DNA of 64,000 bases from Gyrodactylus bullatarudis (Eukaryota > Platyhelminthes > Monogenea > Gyrodactylidea > Gyrodactylidae), in NCBI GenBank assembly GCA_012064415.1, contig SSNU01000030.1, forward strand, positions 1 to 64,000, read 5' to 3'. The position numbers were made by a program, and so were the translations under genes. Positions 46,114 through 55,266 of this stretch are shown in pieces; position 1 is the first letter of the stretch; every line of letters begins with the position of its first letter. The notes beneath the pieces are model-generated. The model was given only the letters and a program-made list of their open reading frames with translations. It was not told where the DNA came from and searched no databases.

Positions 46114-46979
46114 AAAATGATAAAAGTCAATGGTAACTGATGAAATATTTAAAACCAATAAAATTTTCAACATTTGAAAGAGTGGAAATTTGGCGCATTT
46201 TCGAAATTCATTTAACATCTTATTGGCTCGAATTTCTTGCACTGAATCTGTTAATTTACCAACATTATTTTGACGCCAAATATATCGGCTTACAACAAGG
46301 TATTCTCAAACAAAACAAATTAGTACAATTTAGAATAAACAGAGGGATGACGAGAAATATTTATATGGCCATAATGAAATCAATTGTTCTTATTAGATTC
46401 CAAGAAGATTATTGATGATTATTCCAAAATGATTATTAACTCATCTAGTTGCCTTGATAGAGCAAATAGTTATTTTCTTCGAGAATATATAATTTCTTCT
46501 CATTATAGACTGCTCAAGATTTCTCATTATATTTATTTATACCACATAATTGACCTCTTGATAATAATGATTCTCTGTGTTAATGGAGAATTTGAATATT
46601 TTTAGGTAATAAATTTTTTGTATGATTTCTATGACATCATTGAATTACGAGATAATCATCGCATTTTAGTCAGATTCAGCAAAAAATATCTAAAAATGAT
46701 TGACTATAACTTTGTTATAACAATTTGCTACCAAACTATGTTGTCTTCTGGCTTGTATTGGTCTTTCTGTAGAAAAAGAAAGGTGTAGTATTTCTTAAAA
46801 AACAAGGATTATAAAATTTATAGCGATTTTTACGGTAATCAGAATTATTAAAATTAAGATTAGAATAAAAAACATTTAGATTACCCTGATAAAAATAGTT
46901 TGGACTCACACTATATTTCGAATACATACCCACTCTTCGAAAAAGCCTAAGGTACAAAACCTATTTAATAAACTATCAA
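46114..46979. other. Gene-free stretch
   Basis: The open frames at 46140-46605 and 46736-46957 are AT-driven without family similarity. No repeat is recognised except a family A-like phrase (AAGAGTGGAAATTTGGCGCA) near 46180. Confidence 0.4.
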
Positions 46980-47330
46980 TCTTTTAAAACATCCTTACTT
47001 CTCTCCTCTTTCGAATCAATAAATAATAAATTTAAAATCTATGAATGTGACAATACTAAGTGTTTAAAATCTATAATGCATCACATTCGTAGCAAAATAG
47101 ATTACACAAAAACTTTCCTTTATTCTGACCTTCATTAGTGACCTGAATTTTTTATGATCTACTTGTTAGATTCAGTTATTCTCATACCAACTAAATTTCT
47201 TAATGAAGAACATTATACTTTTAATAGTTTCTATTTATGTCTCATAAAAAACCCCGATTAATTATCTCTATTATACTATTTTGTACATATTACCAATTTA
47301 TCAAGATATTTTTTCTAACAAAAAAAAATT
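46980..47330 (+). mobile_element. LINE 3' fragment with poly(A)
   Basis: Tail domain (ECDNTKCLKSIMHHIRSKI), stop, a 3' UTR similar to 41050-41200, and terminal TTTTTCTAACAAAAAAAAAT at ~47328. Confidence 0.65.
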
Positions 47331-47339
47331 GTCCTCAAC

Positions 47340-47715
47340 CCTGAACTAAGACTGAAAATGTTCCGGAACTCTATTTTATCTTGGCACTCATTATCAATGT
47401 AAACCAATCTTCATCCAGAGCCCTGGAACTCATCCAGTTCAAACTCAACAGGAAATGTGTTGGCCCTCTTAGCTACAATGAATGCCCATTAGAAACAAAC
47501 TTATTCCCTATTTGACTAAGGAGAATATCTGCTTCAATAATCCTTTATAGCAACACTCAAAATCATAGACCCTATCACTACAATCTTGGACAAAAACGGG
47601 GCTTCTCCACTCTTTTAACAAATTTTCGCCCGATTACCTGTAGATTCCAAATTGATATTAACAATATCCCAACTACAAACATTGAAACCTTGATGAATTT
47701 CAAAATTGTAGATTA
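47340..47715 (+). pseudogene. Fragment of a second LINE lineage
   Basis: Coding-like but frame-broken: PIFIQSPGT..., then NHRPYHYNLGQKRGFST and TCRFQIDINNI resemble the C-terminal region of R1/CR1-type LINE ORF2 proteins rather than the local family. It is noticeably less AT-rich than its flanks. Clade assignment is inference. Confidence 0.4.
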
Positions 47716-49689
47716 AATACAATATGATTAAAAACTGGTAATACATAGACTTTGGTTATTTTGAGCATAAAAATACTAAATCTGAAAATTATATTCTGAA
47801 ACAGAAATTATTTTTATAAGAGACAGTTTTGGCTAAATCAGAGTCAATTATCCATTCATACAAGGCTTGAAAATATTGGAACTGATATTGAAAATGTAAT
47901 AAAATATTGAATTCTAATGACATATTGATTTTAGGGGTCCATTAAAACATTGTCATGCCTATTAATTTTTCCAAAAGAGTTTTTCTTTAAGAATAAAAGT
48001 CAAGCCTCTCGTTCTTCCCAGATTGGCATGTCATTTCTTGAGATTGAATTACTCCATTTCCAATAAGGGAATGTTAACCTGTCCCATATTTCTTCTTGAC
48101 ATATGGACCTCTGGAATTTGATACAGAATGTTGCAACCTGAAACTTTGAATAAGAGAAGGGAGCTCTGCAATGAAAAATATGGGCTGGTGTATTCTTTAA
48201 TCCTAGTTGTATCGGTTAATCAAACTTTTTCTTCTCTGATGACTAGATTGTCTTTTGGCCTTAATCGGGAAATAGATTTTCACATTGCGATTAGAACAAT
48301 AAATTGGCAGTATACAGCAAAATTTTAATTTTTTTAAAATCCCATATTAAAATAGGCCCAGTTTTTTTATTTTATTATCAAATATATTTCAACCCATAAC
48401 TTGTTGTTGAATAGAAATTATTTAGAGATCTGAAAAAAATTTTACCTTTTTATGGTTTGAGCTTAAAGATTTGTCTTGCTTTTGGATATTCTGATAATTT
48501 TAATTATGTAACTTTAATCATGAAATATAAAAAACTCATATTTTTTATAGGTTTATTTATTATTTTTATCAATATATTTTGGAATTAAATCCTGAGATAC
48601 AAAAATATAATAATTTTAAAGAAATGTACAAAGTTTTGTAATTTCCTAGCAAATGACGGCAGTACACCAACTCAATTCACCTCAGAAGAATCCGCTTCAA
48701 TAACCACTGGTTATTAACCAGCTGATCATAAAGGGATCTAGTTGATTTTTCTACTGAATAATCATCAGTTCAAACGCTTATCTCAAAGAAACAAGGTAAA
48801 CATTTATTGGACATATAAATGGTTTTATTATCAGAAGATCTCTTCAGTTTTTTTTGTTAGAACGAGCCTTATATTTAAATATAAAAATAAAATAATATGT
48901 ATAAAATAAATGAAGATTAGATATTTTTTGAAGTTTAGCTTAGAGCTTAGGTGACACATAATAGATCTCAAATCAAAAAGGTAATCTCTTAAAGAAAACT
49001 TGGATTCTAGATAAGTATAATTTTTGAGAAGATATTTGATACAAATAAGAGGGTTTTCTTAAAGAGTTATTCTTGATATCAGGCGAGGAGAGGGAATAGA
49101 AAAACCAGATATACCAAAAAGGGGCTTTTGTTGGTTTCGAAGATTTGAAGCGAACTAACTTTAGAATGTTAACAGGACCCGAAAAGTTTTATTATGAAGT
49201 TGTTGGTTATAACCTTTTTCTCCATGACACACAGATATGAGAGAAAAACAACGTGCTAAAAGTTTAGGAATAAAAGTAACTCCTAGCTAATAATACAATT
49301 CCAATGATTGCTTCCAGACATAAATTAATTGAGCCAGTAGGAGATGAATGTTGATAAAAAATGAACAGAATCATCCTGACAATTAGAGAATGAGTGTTGA
49401 CACCTTCTTTGTTTTATTTATTGTTGAAAACAAGCCGAGGGTTATGTATTTATTTGAAATTGAGACCATAAAAATATTTTATCTTCCAGATTTAATGATG
49501 AATTTTCTGATTGTTTTTGAGATATTTTTAGCGTGAATTATAAAATAGATTATAAGATATTATTTGGACCTGAATAATAACTGAGAATTTTCGACTTTAA
49601 ATAAGCGGTCTTTAAAGGGTGAACATCACGAAAGGTTTAAGATTCTCTGGATTACCATTTTGTTCTAGATAAATAGAGATAAATGCAAA
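47716..49689. other. Gene-free stretch with LINE 3' end
   Basis: A minus-strand LINE 3' end begins at ~48850 (TTTTTTTTGTTAGAACGAGCC) and carries weak tail similarity to ~49150. No gene. Confidence 0.45.
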
Positions 49690-49930
49690 TTATCACTCCG
49701 TTTGGGACTCCCTTCACCCCTCTTGAAACCATTTCTGTTTCCTGGAGAAATTGTCTCCTCAACTCAGGTTAAGTAATCGATTTTAAAATTTGCCATTAGT
49801 CTTACGGTCTAGACCCACTTTATAATTAAAACTTTCACTAAATCTGCAAATCTATTTTAAAATTCTCATAACTTGAGGAGTTCTTCTTACTATTATAATT
49901 AAACTTATTTAGTACTTGCATTTATATTTA
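49690..49930 (+). repeat. LINE RT scrap
   Basis: CTGGAGAAATTGTCTCCTCA and neighbouring codons match the LLLPGEIVS region of the local LINE family; the piece is short and broken. Confidence 0.45.
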
Positions 49931-50241
49931 TTTCAAGCAGTAGCTAATGATGATTGCCTTCATATATTGAATGCTAGCTTCATATTTTGTATTAGATGAA
50001 TGACAGGGGAAACAACTGGCCCAATAACCAAGTGACCCATGAAATTGCCAATATCCAATGAAATAAAAACTTTTGGTTATCAATGAAAAAAAATCTTAAT
50101 CCTTCACTCACAACTTAGTACTTAGATGTGAGTTCTTACTCTATTTTTCTCATTTATAGATTAAAATAGAAAAAATATCAAACTGGAATGTTTTTTGAGT
50201 GGAAGAACCAAAACAAACTATCTGTCATAAAAGGTAACAAC

Positions 50242-50558
50242 TGTAGTGATCTTAGTAAAGTTAATGAATAAAAGTAACGAATATAATGTAATTGTATTCG
50301 AATAAGCAAAGAGTGGGGAGAGAATAAAACAAAAGTAAATATAAATAAATAAAATTATTTAAAAACACGCCAAAGCATTTGGCAGTCTTTTTGATTTCAA
50401 AGCGATATCATGAGAGAACAAACTTCTAATGATTTAATTCCTCCCCCAGGTCCCACCGAGGCAAATAGGGATTCAAATGTTGCCGTCAGTGTCCTACCTA
50501 ATGAGATGAAAGACCGGATCATCAATGAGTTATTGGAAATGTTGAAACGGTCGCAACA
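50242..50558 (+). repeat. 5' LTR
   Basis: Begins TGTAGTGATCTTAG and ends CGGTCGCAACA. AATAAA-type signals occur near 50327-50345. The Gag frame is already open from an ATG at 50410 inside the LTR. Confidence 0.88.
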
Positions 50559-51516
50559 TGGTGACCACGCCAGGACCGGCGGTGGCGAAGTGCCTAAGTA
50601 TACACCTAAAGCGGTGGAATTCTGGGTCACGTTAATGGAAGATTTTTTCGTGACTAATAAGGTTGATAATGAAATCGAGAAGTCTCGCATAATAAGACGT
50701 GCCGTGATGTCTGCAGAAAAACAAGTCCGTGACGAGGTTACCTCTTTGTGCCATGAAAGTAGAACAGCCAGTGAAATCTTGAGTGCAATCGTCAAAATCA
50801 GCCAGAAAACTCCGAGGGAAATCATTGCAGGTATCCGACGAGATATACGATCTGACTCAACGCCATTTAGATTGTATGAGATAATCGCACCCGGTGATCA
50901 AGTAATGGACAAGTATAGATTCCTGGCATTGCTACCAACGTCAGTGAGTGACCGTCTGTTAGACAAGATCGAAACAAACAGTCTCAAAGAGTTGTGTAAG
51001 TTGGCTGAGACATATGGGTCCCCTATTTCAGAAACGCCCAAGTCAGTAGCAGCCATAAGCGGTGAGTTTATTCCATTACTGCTCGAGAATGAAATTGTTG
51101 AGTCTGTAATAGATATAAATGAGTTAGTAGAGAAGTTGGAAATCCCAGTTGAAGATTCCAACAGCAATAAATCGCAAGTTAAGCTTGAGAAGAATAAGAA
51201 AATAGATATTAGTGGTGCTACTATGCGTACACCGAAAGGAGAATTCGTTCAATTATTTTGCAATAAACTGAACGGTGTTTCCCGACCAGTGATCCCTAAG
51301 GAAATGAGATATGAGGTATTTAAACACTATCATGATTTGTCTCATCCTGGCATAAGAGGGACTAGAAATTTAATCAGTCAAAGAGTGGTATGGAATCGTA
51401 TGTTCACTGATATAAAAGAATGGGTATTGAGTTGTCCTATTTGTCAGAAGAGCAAAATCCAATACCATACCAAAGCAGAGATTGGTGTTTTTTGTCGAGC
51501 CAAAAGACAATTTTGA
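50410..51516 (+). CDS. Gag fused to integrase zinc-binding domain
   Basis: A 368-codon frame. Residues ~60-205 look like a Ty3/CsRn1 capsid (VEFWVTLMEDFF, then RFLALLPTSVSDRLLD and LKELCKLAETYG). Residues ~290-350 are the integrase HHCC domain (H308, H312, C342, C345; LSHPGIRGTRNLIS). Between them only a ~70-residue spacer remains where protease, RT and RNase H should be, so an internal, frame-preserving deletion made the fusion. The first ATG lies inside the LTR; translation may really start there or further on. The frame runs out just after the zinc domain at a T6 run (51488-51493) where the integrase core continues in another frame. It is an element protein, not a host gene. Confidence 0.8.
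   Translation: MREQTSNDLIPPPGPTEANRDSNVAVSVLPNEMKDRIINELLEMLKRSQHGDHARTGGGEVPKYTPKAVEFWVTLMEDFFVTNKVDNEIEKSRIIRRAVMSAEKQVRDEVTSLCHESRTASEILSAIVKISQKTPREIIAGIRRDIRSDSTPFRLYEIIAPGDQVMDKYRFLALLPTSVSDRLLDKIETNSLKELCKLAETYGSPISETPKSVAAISGEFIPLLLENEIVESVIDINELVEKLEIPVEDSNSNKSQVKLEKNKKIDISGATMRTPKGEFVQLFCNKLNGVSRPVIPKEMRYEVFKHYHDLSHPGIRGTRNLISQRVVWNRMFTDIKEWVLSCPICQKSKIQYHTKAEIGVFCRAKRQF
50559..50571 (+). other. Primer binding site, tRNA-Trp-like
   Basis: TGGTGACCACGCC immediately follows the LTR. Its first eight bases equal the complement of a tRNA-Trp 3' end (TGGTGACC); tRNA-Trp priming is known for CsRn1-type elements. Later bases match less well. Confidence 0.65.
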
Positions 51517-52558
51517 GCATGTACACATTGACGTGATAACAATGCGTCCGTCCCACGGATATAGCAAAATATTATCCGTCATAGACAGACGGACGAGGCA
51601 TTGTCAGTTTGAGCCAATAACTCAAGAAACTACGTCTGTTGTGTTGGATACATTAGTGAGACGTTGTTTTAAGATCAAAGGTTTTCCGAGTATTATTACC
51701 ACTGATCGAGGTAGTAATTTTATGTCTAAGAAATTCACGGAAACTTTGAATGAGTATAATATTGAGCATCGATGTACTACTGCTTATCATCCACAGAATA
51801 ATGGTATAGTAGAAAGAATACATCGAGTGTTGAGAGACACTGTAATAGCAGTAGACCAATGTGCAGATTGGTATGAAGCTCTTCCGTTTATCGAACTCAT
51901 GATAAACAACACACCATACACTGATCATACTCCAGCCGAGAGAATGTTCGGTAGAGGTGTAAGATTACCCACTGATCTATTGGTGGAAGATGACAAACCA
52001 GTAATTCCGTTAAGTTACCAGACTGAAAGTTTTTTCAAAATTATCAGAAAGGTAAACTTGCCGGAAAGAAGAGAGTACAAGATTCGTACTTATATTCCTA
52101 AAAGTCTAATGAGCGCTCCAAGAGTACTCATCAGAAATGATGTCGTTGATGACATGAAGTTTAAACGGTATGATGGACCGTTTGTAGTCCTAAGCCGAGA
52201 TAGCAAAGATTTTAAAGTTTTGAAAAAAGGTCAAGAATACACGGTCAGCATTGATCGTTTGAAACCTTTTAAAGAGTTATGTCAAGCTATTGACGATAAT
52301 GCTGAGGTGTTCCCAATATTAGGGAATACCGAAGCTGATGGGGTCAACCCAAATAAGCAAACCATTGATTTAGTTGCAGACGGTTCATATAGAGGTCTAC
52401 TCGATGAACCTGAAGCTAATGACGACAATGTCAATCAAATGGTTGAAGATCAAATCCGTGAGAACCCGGATGAAGATCTAAATAAGCAGTGTCATACACG
52501 CCCTCAGCGAGTACGAAAAGACACAAAAGATTCTGATTTCATTTACACTCCTCTTTGA
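51482..52558 (+). CDS. Integrase catalytic core and C-terminal domain
   Basis: A 358-codon frame offset by one base from the Gag-zinc frame, overlapping it by 35 nt. It carries the retroviral integrase core with D17 (HIDVI), D75 (TTDRGSNF) and E111 (NGIVERIHR), i.e. the D,D-35-E spacing. The C-terminal GPF-type module follows (RYDGPFVVLSRD, then VSIDRLKPF), and an acidic tail. The catalytic residues are intact. The break between the two frames falls at six T residues in the middle of the integrase, so it is more likely a recent single-base mutation than programmed frameshifting. It ends 26 bp before the purine tract. Confidence 0.82.
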   Translation: MVFFVEPKDNFEHVHIDVITMRPSHGYSKILSVIDRRTRHCQFEPITQETTSVVLDTLVRRCFKIKGFPSIITTDRGSNFMSKKFTETLNEYNIEHRCTTAYHPQNNGIVERIHRVLRDTVIAVDQCADWYEALPFIELMINNTPYTDHTPAERMFGRGVRLPTDLLVEDDKPVIPLSYQTESFFKIIRKVNLPERREYKIRTYIPKSLMSAPRVLIRNDVVDDMKFKRYDGPFVVLSRDSKDFKVLKKGQEYTVSIDRLKPFKELCQAIDDNAEVFPILGNTEADGVNPNKQTIDLVADGSYRGLLDEPEANDDNVNQMVEDQIRENPDEDLNKQCHTRPQRVRKDTKDSDFIYTPL

Positions 52559-52584
52559 GCGGCCCGAGCCCGGATGCTCCGCAT

Positions 52585-52598
52585 AAAAGAGGGGGAAA
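52585..52598 (+). other. Polypurine tract
   Basis: AAAAGAGGGGGAAA abuts the 3' LTR (TGTAGTG...), the position of the plus-strand primer in LTR retrotransposons. Confidence 0.75.
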
Positions 52599-52915
52599 TG
52601 TAGTGATCTTAGTAAAGTTAATGAATAAAAGTAACGAATATAATGTAATTGTATTCGAATAAGCAAAGAGTGGGGAGAGAATAAAACAAAAGTAAATATA
52701 AATAAATAAAATTGTTTAAAAACACGCCGAAGCATTTGGCAGTCTTTTTGATTTCAAAGCGATATCATGAGAGAACAAACTTCTAATGATTTAATTCCTC
52801 CCCCAGGTCCCACCGAGGCAAATAGGGATTCAAATGTTGCCGTCAGTGTCCTACCTAATGAGATGAAAGACCGGATCATCAATGAGTTATTGGAAATGTT
52901 GAAACGGTCGCAACA
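52599..52915 (+). repeat. 3' LTR
   Basis: Same length as the 5' LTR with two A-to-G differences seen (near 52714 and 52729). It ends CAACA, then the CAAC target duplication. Confidence 0.88.
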
Positions 52916-52919
52916 CAAC

Positions 52920-54330
52920 TAAAGCAAGTTAGATCAAAAGATTTACAAAGGTATTGACACTTTTTACTGAATATTACTGAATGATGAAGAGTCTTTGAAA
53001 GGCCCCTGAACAGAATCAGTCTCAAATCCCCATTGAGAAGAGATTGATTGCTAGATCAATTCAAACATTTATCACACAGTCAGAGGATCAATTTCATTGA
53101 AAATAAGGGGGCGTATTCACTCAAATATAACAGTAAAGAAGATATACTGAGTTTGTTTCTCAAATTATTGATTTTGGACCATGAATTTATCACAGTTCGA
53201 GAGAGCAAACTTAAATGTAAAAAATCTCAAGTGGTTGAGAAGAAAGTGAAATGAGTAAGCTGAAGAACGGAGAGAAAATTTTATTCATTAAGAACTGGTA
53301 CGGAGAGAAAGACGAAATTTTTAATAATCCACGCAGATCTTCTCAACCATAAGGGATCAAGACTAGAGATAGTATTTAAGTAAATATAACTGTTTATACT
53401 GGGTAAAACAGAAGTGAATTGAATGATCAGAAAATTGGAGTTGCTATTGAAAAATTATCTTACTTGAAATCAACAAAAACTTAGCGACGAGTTTTTATTT
53501 ATTATCCAAATTCTAAAACAAATTCTTGTGGGAAAATTTGTGAATTTTATTAAAATCATAAATTTCCATCTTCGTATTAAGAAGGTTTACTTAAGTCAAA
53601 GTTCAAGTCTGCCTTTAGTTTTTATAGTTTGTAGCATTATATAGATGGAAAAAAAGGTATTCTCAATTAATTATCAAAAAGCATTTCAAAAGTATTTCAA
53701 TGGAAATAAAAGTATTGTAAAGTGTTCCCTTTATGGTCCAAAATAAACTCATAACCATCTTATTACGGTGATCATCAAAGTAATAAATTAATTAGTTTCT
53801 TTCAAGTGGTTCAGAAAACTTTTTTCAAGCACTATCACCGGAAATTTTCGAAAGATATCAACATCTGCTCACAAGTATCATGAGGATATTATGTCGATAA
53901 ATAAATATTTCTCTAATACCTTGATACAGTTGAAGGATTAAAACATCAAATGAAAAACAGCTATATACATATTATTTTTAAACCTTGCATTTACACATGG
54001 CTAACTATAGATTTAGGCTGGTTTGTTTGGAAAAAATATTATTCGAACTAGATTATTTATTTTATAACTTGCAATCTACTTTCAAGTATGTACACAAAAA
54101 TATTTCTGTTACATAGAACCATTTTAAATGTAAAATCAAAATTTAGCGCGTTCCCCTTGGACTTAATAAGCTAAAGTTATCCTGGAACATTTAAAAATCT
54201 GGGACAAACTAAAATTTATTGATTTTTGATTCTCAATGAAATAAGCCTTGCTGTATGATTTTGAGTGCACTCAGGTCTATCTCTGGGAATGCTATGAATT
54301 CTCGAGGAACAGATGGCTTTGTTGAGATGC
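52920..54330. other. Gene-free stretch
   Basis: No supported gene; the open frame at 53048-53254 has no family match. A weak family A-like tip occurs near 53555 (AAATTTCCATCTTCGTATTA). Confidence 0.4.
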
Positions 54331-55011
54331 AAAGCTATTCTCGATGAATTTGGGAATTCATAATTTATACTAAAATCTCATTTTTTCATCAAGGTATCGA
54401 AATTTCTGAAAGATTTTTTGGTAACTGATTGAAAATGTACACTTTTACTGAATTGAGAAAAAATAAATTTTCAAAAAAAGTTTTTTTTATTTTAGAAATG
54501 GCGCGATTTTTGCTGATTTCAAGGTCTGAGAGGAATCAAACGTTATTTTTCAGGATCATCATTAGACATAGAAAATATTTAATCCTATTCGTCATTTTGA
54601 AATGATCTTGGATCACCCTAGTTTATCAATTTCCAAGCAGTAAAAATAATCGAAAAATAATAAATAGACTTTTGCTCGTAAATGGTGCGTTTTTTCAAAA
54701 AAATGAGTAAGTGTAAATATTTCCTATGTCTAATGATGATCCTGAAAAATAACGTTTGATTCCTCTCAGACCTTGAAATCAACAAAAACTTTCAACTCAA
54801 AGTTAAAAAACATTAAAATCGCGCCATCTCGAATTTTAAAATGTCTCTAAAATTTTCCAAAAAAAACTTTTTTTGAAAATTTTTTTCTTAATTCAGTAAA
54901 AGTGTACATTTTGAATCAGTTACCAAAAATTCTATCAAAAATTTTGATACATTGATGAAAAAATGAGATTTTTGTAAAAATCCTGAATTTCAAAATTCAT
55001 CGAGAATAGCT
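54331..55011. mobile_element. Long foldback element, family F
   Basis: Left AGCTATTCTCGATGAATTTG mirrors right AAATTCATCGAGAATAGCTG. The arms match for ~200 or more bases (left GAAAATGTACACTTTTACTG, right CAGTAAAAGTGTACATTTTG), with a spacer near 54560-54740. It ends 256 bp upstream of the CREC start codon and probably lies in that gene's promoter or 5' UTR. A partial copy ends at 59216. Confidence 0.75.
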
Positions 55012-55266
55012 GTATTTATTGAGTTGAGCAAGGACTGTCTTTTGCTCAAGATTATCTTGTCGAAGCAAGGAAAGTCTTTTTAAACTGTAAGCTTTAATCG
55101 ATTTTTATTTTCAAAATCAATGAAAATCAAAAATTACTTAAATCTCTTGGGTGTAGTTGAAATGTGTGAATCCTATGGGTTACCAGCATAACTACAACTC
55201 TGGCCAATAACAATGTATTTATTTATATTTATGCTTGAGAAACATTTTTCCTTGAGGAAAGAAACC

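Larger units (their letters stand above)
50242..52915 (+). mobile_element. Ty3/gypsy LTR retrotransposon, CsRn1-like, deletion derivative
   Basis: Two 317-bp LTRs (50242-50558, 52599-52915), each starting TG and ending CA, flank a 2.04-kb interior. A 4-bp target duplication CAAC lies at 50238-50241 and 52916-52919 (ACAAC if the shared A is counted). The primer site TGGTGACCACGCC directly follows the 5' LTR, and a purine tract AAAAGAGGGGGAAA directly precedes the 3' LTR. I count only two differences between the LTRs (A to G in the first 136 bp), so insertion was recent. The interior encodes Gag joined directly to integrase; protease, reverse transcriptase and RNase H are missing, so the copy depends on proteins supplied elsewhere. 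Gag, integrase and the GPF-VSIDRLKP end resemble the CsRn1 lineage. Confidence 0.88.

Noticed and set aside
46140..46605. Two overlapping AT-rich open frames as genes
   Set aside because: Composition is Ile/Asn/Lys/Tyr-driven, no family similarity, no splice or promoter context; such frames are expected by chance in this AT-rich DNA.
50380..50389. TGGCAGTC after CATT as primer binding site, which would make the LTRs 136 bp
   Set aside because: The two copies stay identical for another 181 bp, up to a CA followed by TGGTGACC in the 5' copy and by the target duplication CAAC in the 3' copy. So the LTR is 317 bp and the primer site is at 50559.
51482..51516. Programmed frameshift between the two retrotransposon frames
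   Set aside because: The overlap falls inside integrase, between its zinc-binding domain and catalytic core, at a T6 run. Programmed shifts in this group lie between Gag and Pol. A single-base mutation is simpler.
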